Positions 25,421 through 33,449 of a DNA stretch of 64,000 nt are shown piece by piece. Where the stretch lies: NCBI RefSeq assembly GCF_030658505.1, contig NZ_JAUTXR010000124.1, forward strand, positions 1-64,000. The letters run 5' to 3'. The stretch comes from Stenotrophomonas raiganjensis (SeqCode) (lineage in GTDB: Bacteria; Pseudomonadota; Gammaproteobacteria; Xanthomonadales; Xanthomonadaceae). Within the stretch, counting starts at the first letter, position 1. Every line of letters starts with the position of its first letter. The notes under the pieces were generated by a model that was not told where the DNA came from, did not search any database, and was given only the letters and a program-made list of their open reading frames with translations. The position numbers were made by a program, and so were the translations under genes.

Positions 25421-28155
25421 CCGAGATCCGCCGAAGCGCACTGTTCGGCAAGCTCAATCCGCTTGCCTACCGTGCCATCGAAAGCGCCACCGTGTTCTGC
25501 AAGCTGCGCGGCAATCCCAACGTCGAGCTGGTGCACTGGCTGCACCAGCTGCTGCAGCTGCAGGACTCGGACCTGCACCGCATCGTGCGCCATGCACAGC
25601 TGGACCCGGCACGGCTGGCACGTGACGTCACCGATGCGCTGGAGCGCCTGCCGCGCGGAGCGGGTGGTGTCACCGATCTGTCCAGCGCGGTGGAGGAGGC
25701 GGTCGAACGCGCCTGGATCCAGGCATCGCTGGGCTTCGGCGAAGCGCAGGTGCGCAGTGCATACCTGTTGCTGGGCATGCTTTCCAGCCGCAGCCTGCGC
25801 AGCGGGCTGTCGGCGATCTCGCGCGAGTTCGACAGGCTGAAGCCGGAAGCGCTGAGCGAGGGCCTGGCCGGCATCATCGCGGGCTCGCCGGAAGAGGGGC
25901 AGCGACCAACCGATGGCTTCGCGCTGGGCAATGCCGCCGCACCGGGCGACGCCAGCGGCGCCATCGCACCTGCCGCGTTGGGCAAGCAGGAAGCGCTGGC
26001 GCGGTTCACCACCGACCTGACCGCGCAGGCCCGCGATGGCAAGCTCGATCCGATCATCGGTCGCGATGATGAGATCCGCCAGGTGGTCGACATCCTGATG
26101 CGGCGGCGGCAGAACAACCCGATCCTGGTCGGCGAAGCCGGGGTCGGCAAGACGGCGGTGGTCGAGGGCCTGGCCCAGCGCATTGCGCGCGGCGACGTGC
26201 CCCCCGCACTGAAGGATGTGCAGCTGCGCGCGCTGGACGTTGGCCTGCTGCAGGCTGGCGCCAGCATGAAGGGAGAGTTCGAGCAGCGCCTGCGTGCGGT
26301 GATCGACGAAGTGCAGGCCAGCCCGGCGCCGATCATCCTGTTCGTGGACGAGACCCACACGCTGGTGGGGGCCGGGGGCGCGGCCGGCACCGGCGATGCC
26401 GCCAACCTGCTGAAGCCGGCATTGGCGCGCGGTACGCTGCGCACGGTGGGCGCCACCACCTGGGCCGAGTACAAGAAGTACATCGAGAAGGACCCTGCGC
26501 TGACCCGGCGTTTCCAGGCGGTGCAGGTGGAGGAGCCGGACGAGGCGCGTGCGGTGCGGATGATGCGCGGCGTGGCCAGCATGATGGAGAAGCACCACCA
26601 GGTGCAGATCCTGGATGAAGCGCTGGAAGCTGCAGTCAAGCTGAGCCATCGCTACATCCCGGCGCGGCAGCTGCCGGACAAGTCGGTCAGCCTGCTCGAC
26701 ACCGCGTGCGCGCGCGTGGCGGTCAGCCTGCACGCGGTGCCAGCGGAGGTGGACGACAGCCGCAGGCGGATTGAGTCGCTGCAGACCGAGCAGGCGATCA
26801 TCGACCGCGAATCCGCGATCGGCATCGTGGTGGCCGGGCGCGGCGCGACCTGCGCGCAGGCACTGGCCGACGAGGAGCAGCGCCTGTCCGGGCTGGAGCA
26901 GCGCTGGCAGGCCGAGAAAGCGCTGGTCGATGAACTGCTGGATCTGCGAGCGCAGCTGCGTGGTGGCCATGCGCCCGTGGAGGGTACCGGCAGTGCACTG
27001 GAAGCTGCGGCGGCACAGGTTGATGGCGATGCCGTGGTGGCATCTGCACCGGTACAGGCACCCGACCGTGATGTGCTGCTGGCACGGCTGCAGCTGGTAC
27101 AGGCCGAACTGGTGGCACTGCAGGGCGAAGCCCCGCTGATCCTGCCGACGGTCGATCACCAGGCGGTGGCGGCGGTGGTGGCCGACTGGACCGGCATCCC
27201 GGTCGGGCGCATGGCACGCAACGAGATCGACACCGTCCTGCGACTGCCGGAGTTGCTTGGCCAACGCGTGATCGGCCAGGACCATGCGATGGAGATGATC
27301 GCCAAGCGCATCCAGACCAGCCGTGCAGGTCTGGACAACCCGGACAAGCCGATCGGCGTGTTCCTGCTGGCGGGCACCTCTGGCGTGGGCAAGACCGAAA
27401 CCGCGCTGGCGCTGGCCGAGGCGCTGTACGGCGGCGAGCAGAACCTGATCACCATCAACATGAGCGAGTACCAGGAAGCACATACGGTGTCGTCACTGAA
27501 GGGGGCGCCGCCGGGCTATGTGGGTTATGGCGAGGGTGGTGTGCTGACCGAAGCAGTGCGCCGCAAGCCGTACTCGGTGGTGCTGCTGGACGAGGTGGAG
27601 AAGGCGCACCCGGACGTGCACGAACTGTTCTTCCAGGTGTTCGACAAGGGCTGGATGGAAGACGGCGAAGGCCGCCGCATCGACTTCCGCAACACGCTGA
27701 TCCTGCTGACCAGCAACGCCGGCACCGAACTGATCGCCAGCCTGTGCGCCGATCCGGAACTGGTTCCCGACCCGGAAAGCATGGCCAAGGCATTGCGCGC
27801 GCCACTGCTGAAGGTGTTTCCGCCGGCGCTGCTGGGGCGGCTGGTGGCGATTCCGTACTACCCGCTGAGCGCGGACATGCTGGGCCGCATCGTGCGGCTG
27901 CAGCTGAACCGCATCAAGAAGCGGGTGGAGGCACGCTATCGCATTCCGTTCGAGTACGACGACTCGGTGGTGGAGCTGGTGGTGAGCCGTTGCACCGAAG
28001 GCGAAACGGGTGGGCGGATGATCGACGCGATATTGACCAATTCGATGTTGCCGGAGATCAGTCGGGAGTTCCTTCTTTCCGCATCAGGCAAGGATCTCGC
28101 CAGGTGCGTGAAGGTCATCGCTGCCCCCTCCGGATTCTCCTACTGCTTTCACTGA
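25417..28155 (+). CDS. clpV: T6SS sheath-recycling AAA+ ATPase ClpV (TssH)
   Basis: 912 residues. Disassembles the contracted sheath by pulling on TssC. N-domain (1-160), AAA1 with Walker A GEAGVGKTAVVEG near 239, a coiled-coil middle domain (about 450-570), AAA2 with GTSGVGKTETALAL near 653 and a C-terminal D2-small domain. ATGA overlap with tssG. The last ~40 codons shift toward lower GC and are followed by a low-GC gene, so the 3' end may have been replaced when that DNA was acquired. The C-terminus (GFSYCFH) is intact by length. Confidence 0.95.
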   Translation: MTEIRRSALFGKLNPLAYRAIESATVFCKLRGNPNVELVHWLHQLLQLQDSDLHRIVRHAQLDPARLARDVTDALERLPRGAGGVTDLSSAVEEAVERAWIQASLGFGEAQVRSAYLLLGMLSSRSLRSGLSAISREFDRLKPEALSEGLAGIIAGSPEEGQRPTDGFALGNAAAPGDASGAIAPAALGKQEALARFTTDLTAQARDGKLDPIIGRDDEIRQVVDILMRRRQNNPILVGEAGVGKTAVVEGLAQRIARGDVPPALKDVQLRALDVGLLQAGASMKGEFEQRLRAVIDEVQASPAPIILFVDETHTLVGAGGAAGTGDAANLLKPALARGTLRTVGATTWAEYKKYIEKDPALTRRFQAVQVEEPDEARAVRMMRGVASMMEKHHQVQILDEALEAAVKLSHRYIPARQLPDKSVSLLDTACARVAVSLHAVPAEVDDSRRRIESLQTEQAIIDRESAIGIVVAGRGATCAQALADEEQRLSGLEQRWQAEKALVDELLDLRAQLRGGHAPVEGTGSALEAAAAQVDGDAVVASAPVQAPDRDVLLARLQLVQAELVALQGEAPLILPTVDHQAVAAVVADWTGIPVGRMARNEIDTVLRLPELLGQRVIGQDHAMEMIAKRIQTSRAGLDNPDKPIGVFLLAGTSGVGKTETALALAEALYGGEQNLITINMSEYQEAHTVSSLKGAPPGYVGYGEGGVLTEAVRRKPYSVVLLDEVEKAHPDVHELFFQVFDKGWMEDGEGRRIDFRNTLILLTSNAGTELIASLCADPELVPDPESMAKALRAPLLKVFPPALLGRLVAIPYYPLSADMLGRIVRLQLNRIKKRVEARYRIPFEYDDSVVELVVSRCTEGETGGRMIDAILTNSMLPEISREFLLSASGKDLARCVKVIAAPSGFSYCFH

Positions 28156-28202
28156 CCTTCACGCATCCACAATATGGCCGAACCTCGGAGGATCGAAATA
28201 CG

Positions 28203-29090
28203 ATGACCATCATGAATAGACTGCAAAACGCGGCCAATGGTGGATGGTTGACCACCGACGACATTGTGACGGCCATCAAGCCTCTCGCCACTTCATGCAA
28301 TATCAAATTGATCAGTTCGCTTCTTGCACCCTACAAAGGCTCGCATCAGTGGAGGCCGAGAGGCGGCGTATATCCGGATTTCACTGCACTACTCAATGCC
28401 TCATCTGCGAAGTTCAAGAATGATATTGTTCAGAACAATGAGGACGAAAGAGTGGCAGGCTTCATCGCTGTTCTCGCTGGCATGAATAGAGTCATTGAGG
28501 GTGTAGGCGTGGTGGTCTCCTACGGGACAGCCAAGAAAGAAAACTCCTTCAACAACATCGCCGAGAAGTTCGTGAAGGACCACCTAGTCAAAAACAGGAA
28601 GGCCGGTAAGACGTGGGCGGAAAGCCGCTTCTGCGGTGGAACGCTTATGAGCACTGCAATCGATCAGTTGAGCTATGGTCAGCTTTTTGACACTGAAGTG
28701 GGGAAGCTCAACAAGCTGGGAGTGTTCGGGCTTGTCGAGGACTATCTATCGCGCGTGAAGTCGTGGAATCCTGTGAATACCCTGGTCAACTCCATCTGCT
28801 ACGTGAGTCGAAACAGGATCCAGGTTGTCACCTACTCAAAGGCACAGAATCGAACCGATGAAGCAACCGCTTCAGGACATCTGATGTACGCGGTGCAGAA
28901 GAATGAGTCGAAACTGGAGCAGCGCCTTCTGTATCACTACGAAGACCTCCTGCATGAGGCCGACAATCCTGGCGCGGACTGGGAAGTCGTTGAGCTGAGC
29001 TCGGTGCTCAAGAAGGCGGCTCAAGGAAAAGCTTTGGATTCAGAGGCATTGCGCGAAGGATGGCCAATAATCTACTACAGGGTAGGCTGA
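28203..29090 (+). CDS. Unrecognised low-GC gene in the T6SS locus; possible effector
   Basis: 295 residues, unlike any family I know. Starts MTIMNRLQNAANGGWLTTDD; lysine- and asparagine-rich middle (ALLNASSAKFKNDIVQNNED; EKFVKDHLVKNRKAGKTW); ends EGWPIIYYRVG. No signal peptide, membrane helix or toxin motif seen. Base composition stands out: one 60-base line I counted (28381-28440) has 24 G+C, against about two thirds in the neighbours, so recent transfer is likely. It lies between clpV and PAAR with its own GGAGGA ribosome site ten bases before the ATG. Variable genes at this spot next to PAAR or VgrG are often T6SS cargo; that is inference. No immunity-like partner is next to it. An ATG at 28212 is an alternative start. 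Confidence 0.8.
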   Translation: MTIMNRLQNAANGGWLTTDDIVTAIKPLATSCNIKLISSLLAPYKGSHQWRPRGGVYPDFTALLNASSAKFKNDIVQNNEDERVAGFIAVLAGMNRVIEGVGVVVSYGTAKKENSFNNIAEKFVKDHLVKNRKAGKTWAESRFCGGTLMSTAIDQLSYGQLFDTEVGKLNKLGVFGLVEDYLSRVKSWNPVNTLVNSICYVSRNRIQVVTYSKAQNRTDEATASGHLMYAVQKNESKLEQRLLYHYEDLLHEADNPGADWEVVELSSVLKKAAQGKALDSEALREGWPIIYYRVG

Positions 29091-29177
29091 CCAGCCGGGC
29101 CAAGCGGGAATACACCATTCGGTCATTCTCACCAATGGTGCCTGCGCCAATCACATTCGCGTCGAGGACGCCTAGCC

Positions 29178-29465
29178 ATGCAACCCGCCGCCCGCCTCAC
29201 CGATCTCCACACCTGCCCGATGGTCACCGGGGTGGTTCCCCACGTCGGTGGCCCGATCACGGCACCCGGTGCGCCAACCGTGCTGATCGGTGGCCTGCCT
29301 GCCGCACGGGTGGGTGATCTGTGCATCTGTGTCGGTCCGCCCGACAGCATCATCAAAGGCTCGGTGAAGGTGTTCATCAAGGGCCAACCGGCGGCACGCC
29401 TGGGTGACAGCACCGCGCATGGCGGTGTGATCGTAATCGGGTGCTTCACGGTACTGGTGGGCTGA
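29178..29465 (+). CDS. T6SS PAAR-domain spike-tip protein
   Basis: 95 residues, a single PAAR domain: MQPAARLTDLHTCPMVTG, then the repeated proline-alanine-alanine-arginine pattern (GLPAARVGD, GQPAARLGD) and His/Cys residues that bind the tip metal (HTCP, CICVG, TAHGG). It caps the VgrG spike and can carry effectors. It has no C-terminal toxin extension. GAGGA precedes the ATG. It lies just after the low-GC gene. Confidence 0.93.
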   Translation: MQPAARLTDLHTCPMVTGVVPHVGGPITAPGAPTVLIGGLPAARVGDLCICVGPPDSIIKGSVKVFIKGQPAARLGDSTAHGGVIVIGCFTVLVG

Positions 29466-29910
29466 GCACGCCAGTACCTGGTGCTCGAAGGCCACCATCA
29501 GGACATCTGCGGACATTTCCCAAAGGCTTCGGGTCAATCCCGGTCAGACGATGCAACGATCGCCGGGACATATGGAGATCGCCCGTACAGCTGGCTTCTG
29601 TGATGCGTGACCACTTTAGGTCGATCCAAATCTCCGTCATCGCGTTCAAGTGAGACGAATCGCCGCCTGATACTCCTTCACACGGTCGGAGAATTCAGCC
29701 TATATGCGTTACGTCCTGACTATTTCTACACGCTTTGCTCGCGTAGGATCGACCGCGCCGCGCCTGGGGATCCGCGGCTACGTCCCGGATGACCGCCCTC
29801 CCGATACTGTCGCCCCAGCGGCCAGCGCGACGTCACTTCGTTGCGGGCGGGCAGCGTTTCGCCATGCATCCCTGCATGGCGGCGCGTCCGGCGTCGAGCG
29901 AGGGATTGCC
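29466..29910. other. Long gap before the sigma factor gene; no ORF supported
   Basis: 445 bases without a convincing gene. Composition is mixed: relatively AT-rich at about 29590-29750, then GC-rich with several short inverted repeats. It holds the T6SS motif site D (29651-29666). It most probably contains the promoter of ecfK-pknS and a leader of up to 240 bases. No immunity gene for the upstream unknown gene was found here. Confidence 0.5.
29651..29666 (+). promoter_or_regulatory. T6SS motif, site D (before ecfK)
   Basis: TGAGACGAATCGCCGC, matching sites A and B at 12 of 16 bases including the first ten. It lies 244 bases before the ecfK ATG, farther than the other sites. If it is the sigma factor's own promoter, ecfK is autoregulated. 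Confidence 0.45.
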
Positions 29911-30474
29911 ATGAATGACACGCTGCCGCCCGCCGAGGGCATCACCCACCTGCTTGCGCGCTGGCAGGACGGCGAAGCACCGGCCAGCGATACGCTGGCG
30001 CGACTGGTCTACGACGAACTGCACCAGATCGCGGTGCGCAGCCTGGCACGTGGCGTGGCCGATGGCTTCCAGCCCACCGAGCTGGTCAACGAGGCCTGGA
30101 TGCGGCTGTCGGCACGCGAGCATGGTTTCGCATCGCGCGGGCATTTCTATGCAGTGGCATCGTTGCAGATGCGCCACCTTCTGGTGGACCTTGCGCGCAT
30201 GCGCGATCGCGGCAAGCGGCGCGGGCAGCAGGTCACGCTGACAGTGAAGCTGGTCGATCCCGGCGTGCAACCGGTGGACCTGCTCAGCATCGCCGAGGCG
30301 TTCGATGAGCTGGCCAGGCTGGATGCGCGCAAGGCGCGTGCGTTCGCGATGACCGAACTGGTCGGGCTGACCGTGGCCGAAACGGCGAATCTGCTGGACA
30401 TTTCCATTCCCACCGCCGAACGCGACCTGCGCTTCGTGCGCGTGTGGTTGGCGGCACGGTTGTCGTCGTGCTGA
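29911..30474 (+). CDS. ecfK: ECF-subfamily sigma factor of the T6SS locus, EcfK-like
   Basis: 187 residues. Region 2 is ARLVYDELHQIAVRSLARG with ELVNEAWMRL and the helix FYAVASLQMRHLLVDLARM. Region 4 is AFAMTELVGLTVAETANLLDISIPTAERDLRFVRVWL, a sigma-70 region-4 HTH. This is the TIGR02999 type of ECF-like sigma factor, which is paired with Ser/Thr kinases rather than anti-sigma factors. In Xanthomonas citri the homologous pair EcfK-PknS switches on T6SS genes and resistance to amoebae. Here it is in the middle of the T6SS locus and overlaps the kinase gene by seven bases. Confidence 0.85.
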   Translation: MNDTLPPAEGITHLLARWQDGEAPASDTLARLVYDELHQIAVRSLARGVADGFQPTELVNEAWMRLSAREHGFASRGHFYAVASLQMRHLLVDLARMRDRGKRRGQQVTLTVKLVDPGVQPVDLLSIAEAFDELARLDARKARAFAMTELVGLTVAETANLLDISIPTAERDLRFVRVWLAARLSSC

Positions 30475-33347
30475 GCCTGGAGCGCTGGCGCCAGCTGGAG
30501 AGTCTCTTCCATCGGGCCAGCGCACTGAGTGGCGCGGCGCGCGCGGCGTTCGTGCAGGCCGAGGTCGGGGATGATCCGCCATTGCGTCGTGAACTGGAGG
30601 CGATGCTGGCGGTGGAGGCCGAAGCCACGGTGCGGCTGCGGGTGCCGCTGCGCCAGGCGGTTTCCGAGATTGGTCGAGAGCCACCTCCGATCCTGCCACC
30701 CGGGACGCGCTGCGGCCCGTGGGCGGTGGATGCGATGATCGGTACCGGTGGCATGGGCCGGGTCTACCTCGGCCATCGCGCCGACGGCGCCTACCAGCAG
30801 CAGGTAGCCATCAAGATGATGGCCCATCCCGGGTTGGACGAGAAGACCCGCGCGTTCTTCGAGTTCGAGTGCCAGATGCAGGCGCAGATGCATCACCCCG
30901 CGATCGCGCAGATCTATGACGCGGGGATGCATGAGGACGAACGTCCCTACCTGGTGATGGAGTACATCGACGGCGAGGGCATCGACCGCTGGTGCGCCCA
31001 GCGTCGCGCACCGCTGGACCTGCGGGTGCGGCTGATGATGCAGGTCTGCCAGGGCGTGCAGCATGCACACCAGAAGGGTGTGATCCATCGCGACCTGAAG
31101 CCGAGCAATGTGCTGGTGGGTGCCGTGGATGGCGCACCGCAGCCGAAGATCATCGACTTCGGCATCGCCATTGCCGGCAGCCATGACGATACCGACCGTT
31201 GGTCCGGCGGCACGCCGGGCTACATGAGTCCGGAGCAGACCGGCCTGGAGATCGATATCGACGCGCGCAGTGACGTGTACTCGCTGGGCGCGATGTTGCA
31301 TGAGCTGCTGTGCGGGCAACGGCCACCGGCGCGGATGCCGGAGCCGCTGTCGCCGTTGGCAGTGTTCCTCGCTCTGACGGTCGAGGCGCAGGCCGGGCTG
31401 GCGGCGTCCTGCCAGTGCAGCTGGCGTGAACTGCGGCGGGCTCTGGAGGAAGGCCTGGATGCCATCGTGCGTCGTGCCACCGACCCGCAGCGCTCGGGGC
31501 GCTATGACGGTGTATCGGCACTGCTGGCCGACCTCGACCGCTGGTGTCGCAACATTCCGCCGTTGGTGTCACGCCAGCAGCGGTTGCTGGTGGCCCGCAA
31601 GTTCCTGCAGCGGCATCGGTTGCCGGTGGTCCTGGCGGCCTTGACCCTGGGCTGCGTGGTGGTTGGCCTGGCGGCATCGCTGTGGGCGCTGCAGCAGGCG
31701 CGTAGCCAACAGGCCGTGGCCAGTCACCGCCAGCAGCAACTGGAGCGCATGGTCGAATTCCAGCAGGAGATGCTGCAGAGCGTGGACGTCGACGCGATGG
31801 GGCATGCGATGGCCGCGGCCAACGGCGAAGCGATGCAGCGGGCGATGCAGGATTCAGCAGATGCGCCGCTGGACCTGGAGGCGCTGCGGGCCAAGGTTCC
31901 GGCGTCGGACATCGCCCGCGACCTGCTGGAGCGCTACGTGGTCGCCCACGCACTGGATCGCCTGCAGCAGGACTTTGCCGATGATCCTTCCCTGTCGGCG
32001 GACCTGCGCCAATCACTGGCCCGCGTGTTGATCTCGATCGGCCGTTATCCGGCCGCGGTGCGCGAGCTGCAGTCGGTGCTGTCGGTGCAGCGCGAGCAGC
32101 ATGCGGGTGGCCTGCGCCTGGTGTCGGCGCTGGCTGATCTTGCCGACGCGCTGTATCGCCGCGGCAATCTGGTCGAGGCGCGCGGCCTGCTGGACGAAGC
32201 CCTGTCATTGCAGCGGCCGGAGCTGGCGCCGGACAACCCGCTGTGGCTGCGCGTAGGCGCACAGCAGGCGCAGGTGATGGCGGGGCAGGGAGAACTGGAA
32301 AAGGCCCTGCAGCGGCAGCAGGCCCTGGTCGCGGAGTGGGCGCCGCGCCTGGAGAAGGATGCACCCGCGCTGCTGGAACTGGAGCTGGGCATGGTGACGA
32401 CGCTCAGCGAGCTGACCCGCCGCGAAGAGGCCCTGGCGCGGCTGGAGCCGCTGCTGCCGCGATTCCGCGCGCGATTTGGTGACAACGCACCGCGCACGCT
32501 GGCGGCGATGCTGATGCTGGCGCGCCTGCAGAATACGTTCAACGAATACGAGAACTCGCTGGCGCTGGCCAGCGAAGTGCGCCAGCGGCGCGAGCGCAGC
32601 CTCGGCTCCGAGCATCCTGACACGCTTGCCGCGGCGGCCCTGCAGGGCTTCAACATGGTGCGCCTGGCACAGGCCGAGCCGGCGTTCACCCAGACCCAGA
32701 TCTTCATGGAGCACCTGCTGGGCGAGCAGCAGCGCGTGCTGGGGCCCGACCATCCCGATGCCCTGCAGACCAAGGCGGAGCTGATCCGGGTGCTGGCCAA
32801 GCAGGATCAGCCGCAGCGCTTCGAGCGCGCCGTGCAACTGCAGCGCGAACTGCTGCAGCAGCGCACGCGCACGCTTGGGCGGATGCATCCGGACACGCTG
32901 TTCACCCTGGGCGGGCTGGCCAGCATGCTGGCCAGCACCGATCACTACGATGAGGCGCGCGAGGCGGCGTATGCCGCGCTGGAAGGCAACCAGCGGCTGA
33001 TGCCGGACGACTACCGCCTGATCTCGGCGACCTGGGACGTGGTGGGGCGGGTCGAGAACCGTGCCGGCCGCTTGCCGGCCGCGCGCGATGCCCATGCCAA
33101 GGCATTGGAGCTGCGCGCGTCCAGCCGTGGCGTGCTCGACGCACATACGACGGAGAGCGCGTCGCGGCTCTACGCCGTGCTCAAGCGCATGCGCGCCACC
33201 GAGGCGATGGCCGACATCGAGCGGCACTATCTCGATCCGGTGATTGCACGGGATCCGGCAACCCTCAACACCTCGCAGCGCAGCGTGCGCGACGAAGCGC
33301 TGAGAGCGTTGAAGGACCCGCCAGAGCCGGCCAGCCTCGGCCGGTGA
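30468..33347 (+). CDS. pknS: Transmembrane Ser/Thr kinase with TPR sensor region, PknS-like
   Basis: 959 residues from a GTG that overlaps the sigma-factor stop (GTGCTGA); an earlier GTG at 30444 is possible. The cytoplasmic Hanks kinase has the P-loop IGTGGMGRVY (91-100), catalytic Lys near 116, HRDLKPSN (207) and DFG (230), all intact. One membrane helix (LPVVLAALTLGCVVVGLAAS, about 385-405) is followed by a coiled coil and a large TPR-repeat region (AVRELQSVLSVQREQH; YDEAREAAYAAL) predicted in the periplasm as the sensor. By analogy with X. citri it phosphorylates the sigma factor to activate T6SS transcription. Its TGA is the first three bases of motif site C. Confidence 0.88.
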   Translation: MLSLERWRQLESLFHRASALSGAARAAFVQAEVGDDPPLRRELEAMLAVEAEATVRLRVPLRQAVSEIGREPPPILPPGTRCGPWAVDAMIGTGGMGRVYLGHRADGAYQQQVAIKMMAHPGLDEKTRAFFEFECQMQAQMHHPAIAQIYDAGMHEDERPYLVMEYIDGEGIDRWCAQRRAPLDLRVRLMMQVCQGVQHAHQKGVIHRDLKPSNVLVGAVDGAPQPKIIDFGIAIAGSHDDTDRWSGGTPGYMSPEQTGLEIDIDARSDVYSLGAMLHELLCGQRPPARMPEPLSPLAVFLALTVEAQAGLAASCQCSWRELRRALEEGLDAIVRRATDPQRSGRYDGVSALLADLDRWCRNIPPLVSRQQRLLVARKFLQRHRLPVVLAALTLGCVVVGLAASLWALQQARSQQAVASHRQQQLERMVEFQQEMLQSVDVDAMGHAMAAANGEAMQRAMQDSADAPLDLEALRAKVPASDIARDLLERYVVAHALDRLQQDFADDPSLSADLRQSLARVLISIGRYPAAVRELQSVLSVQREQHAGGLRLVSALADLADALYRRGNLVEARGLLDEALSLQRPELAPDNPLWLRVGAQQAQVMAGQGELEKALQRQQALVAEWAPRLEKDAPALLELELGMVTTLSELTRREEALARLEPLLPRFRARFGDNAPRTLAAMLMLARLQNTFNEYENSLALASEVRQRRERSLGSEHPDTLAAAALQGFNMVRLAQAEPAFTQTQIFMEHLLGEQQRVLGPDHPDALQTKAELIRVLAKQDQPQRFERAVQLQRELLQQRTRTLGRMHPDTLFTLGGLASMLASTDHYDEAREAAYAALEGNQRLMPDDYRLISATWDVVGRVENRAGRLPAARDAHAKALELRASSRGVLDAHTTESASRLYAVLKRMRATEAMADIERHYLDPVIARDPATLNTSQRSVRDEALRALKDPPEPASLGR

Positions 33348-33360
33348 GACGAAATGCCGG
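33345..33360 (+). promoter_or_regulatory. T6SS motif, site C (before vgrG)
   Basis: TGAGACGAAATGCCGG, 14 of 16 bases as in sites A and B. It overlaps the pknS stop and ends 89 bases before the vgrG start. Confidence 0.5.
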
Positions 33361-33449
33361 TTGCGCGCCGGCAACGCATGGGAGCATCCGGTCGCGGATC
33401 CGGCCAGCACCTGCGCGGGCCGGACGAACCTTCTCCACTGTGGACCGGC

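Noticed and set aside
27744..28202. Upstream extension of the low-GC gene into clpV
   Set aside because: It overlaps clpV out of frame; the ATG at 28203 has its own ribosome site and the composition changes there.
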